A DNA stretch of 58,301 nt, taken from positions 1 through 58,301 of the forward strand of contig CALMMC010000151.1 in the NCBI GenBank assembly GCA_937868205.1, read 5' to 3'. Origin of the DNA: JAAZPG01 sp012797375. Lineage in GTDB: Bacteria > Acidobacteriota > Aminicenantia > Aminicenantales > UBA4085. Every line of letters begins with the position of its first letter. Within the stretch, counting starts at the first letter, position 1. Made by a program: the position numbers and the translations under genes. Under the pieces are notes generated by a model. That model worked only from the letters and a program-made list of their open reading frames with translations. It did no database searches and was not told the DNA's origin. Positions 58,301 through 58,301 of the stretch are shown here, piece by piece.

Positions 58301-58301
58301 C

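Overview
The window is one continuous stretch of high-GC bacterial chromosome (about 60 genes, no rRNA, tRNA, CRISPR array or insertion sequence seen). Gene content suggests a diderm, probably anaerobic or heterotrophic bacterium of the Acidobacteriota/Aminicenantes neighbourhood. The reasons are lipoproteins, a PpiD-type chaperone, DUF4388 and secretin-N proteins, sigma-54 activators and a FapR/FabH pair. That placement is inference from gene content, not a phylogenetic result. Both window ends cut genes, a glycosyltransferase on the left and a histidine kinase on the right, so the window may be a whole contig.

Layout: 1-1.8 kb, exopolysaccharide glycosyltransferase and WbaP-like initiating transferase. 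1.8-7.1 kb (minus), DUF4388 protein, a 29-residue membrane peptide, miaA, hflX, a TPR/SLH lipoprotein and pgsA. 7.3-9.9 kb (minus), a MacA/YknX adaptor, MacB/YknY ATPase and Yip1-family membrane protein, without the usual FtsX-type permease. 10.1-11.4 kb, inositol monophosphatase and a PA-IL-like lectin domain protein. 11.4-13.2 kb (minus), accB-accC. 13.4-17.4 kb (minus), two tandem phosphohexomutases (one with lost catalytic residues) and nagA. 17.5-26.2 kb (plus), ffh, a monooxygenase, Fe-ADH, then rpsP-khpA-rimM-trmD-rplS-rnhB, a large TPR protein and a cyclase. 26.4-30.7 kb (minus), VanX-like dipeptidase, an ECF sigma/anti-sigma/secretin-N module and a C45 Ntn hydrolase. 31-36 kb, HerA-like ATPase, a sigma-54 activator without receiver domain, a small Cys protein, NhaC antiporter and an acyltransferase. 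36.4-39.8 kb (minus), fapR-fabH, a type I restriction relic, M29 aminopeptidase and a lipoprotein. 40.1-44.6 kb (minus), rpsA-IHF/HU-HIT-ppiD. 45.1-48.1 kb (minus), M50 protease-trpS-scpA-scpB. 48.2-52.1 kb (plus), potABCD. 52.1-58.3 kb, Zn-ADH, M1-like peptidase, an NtrC-type regulator and its kinase.

Genes are tightly packed, often with ATGA stop/start overlaps. Promoters are unusually legible: many TTGACA-like/-10 pairs with 17-18 bp spacers. In several genes (DUF4388, suhB, ffh, the degenerate phosphohexomutase, the ECF sigma, nhaC, the M1 peptidase) the -10 box lies only 6-10 nt before the start codon, which predicts leaderless transcripts.

The strongest points to follow up are: rimM split across a T9 run that is an exact -1 slippery heptamer; a phosphohexomutase paralog lacking its catalytic serine and Mg loop, kept in operon with an intact paralog and nagA; a FapR-like operator overlapping the -10 box of fapR; a sigma-54 promoter before a small lipoprotein gene; an HsdM relic; the permease-less ABC module; and the 29-residue membrane peptide.
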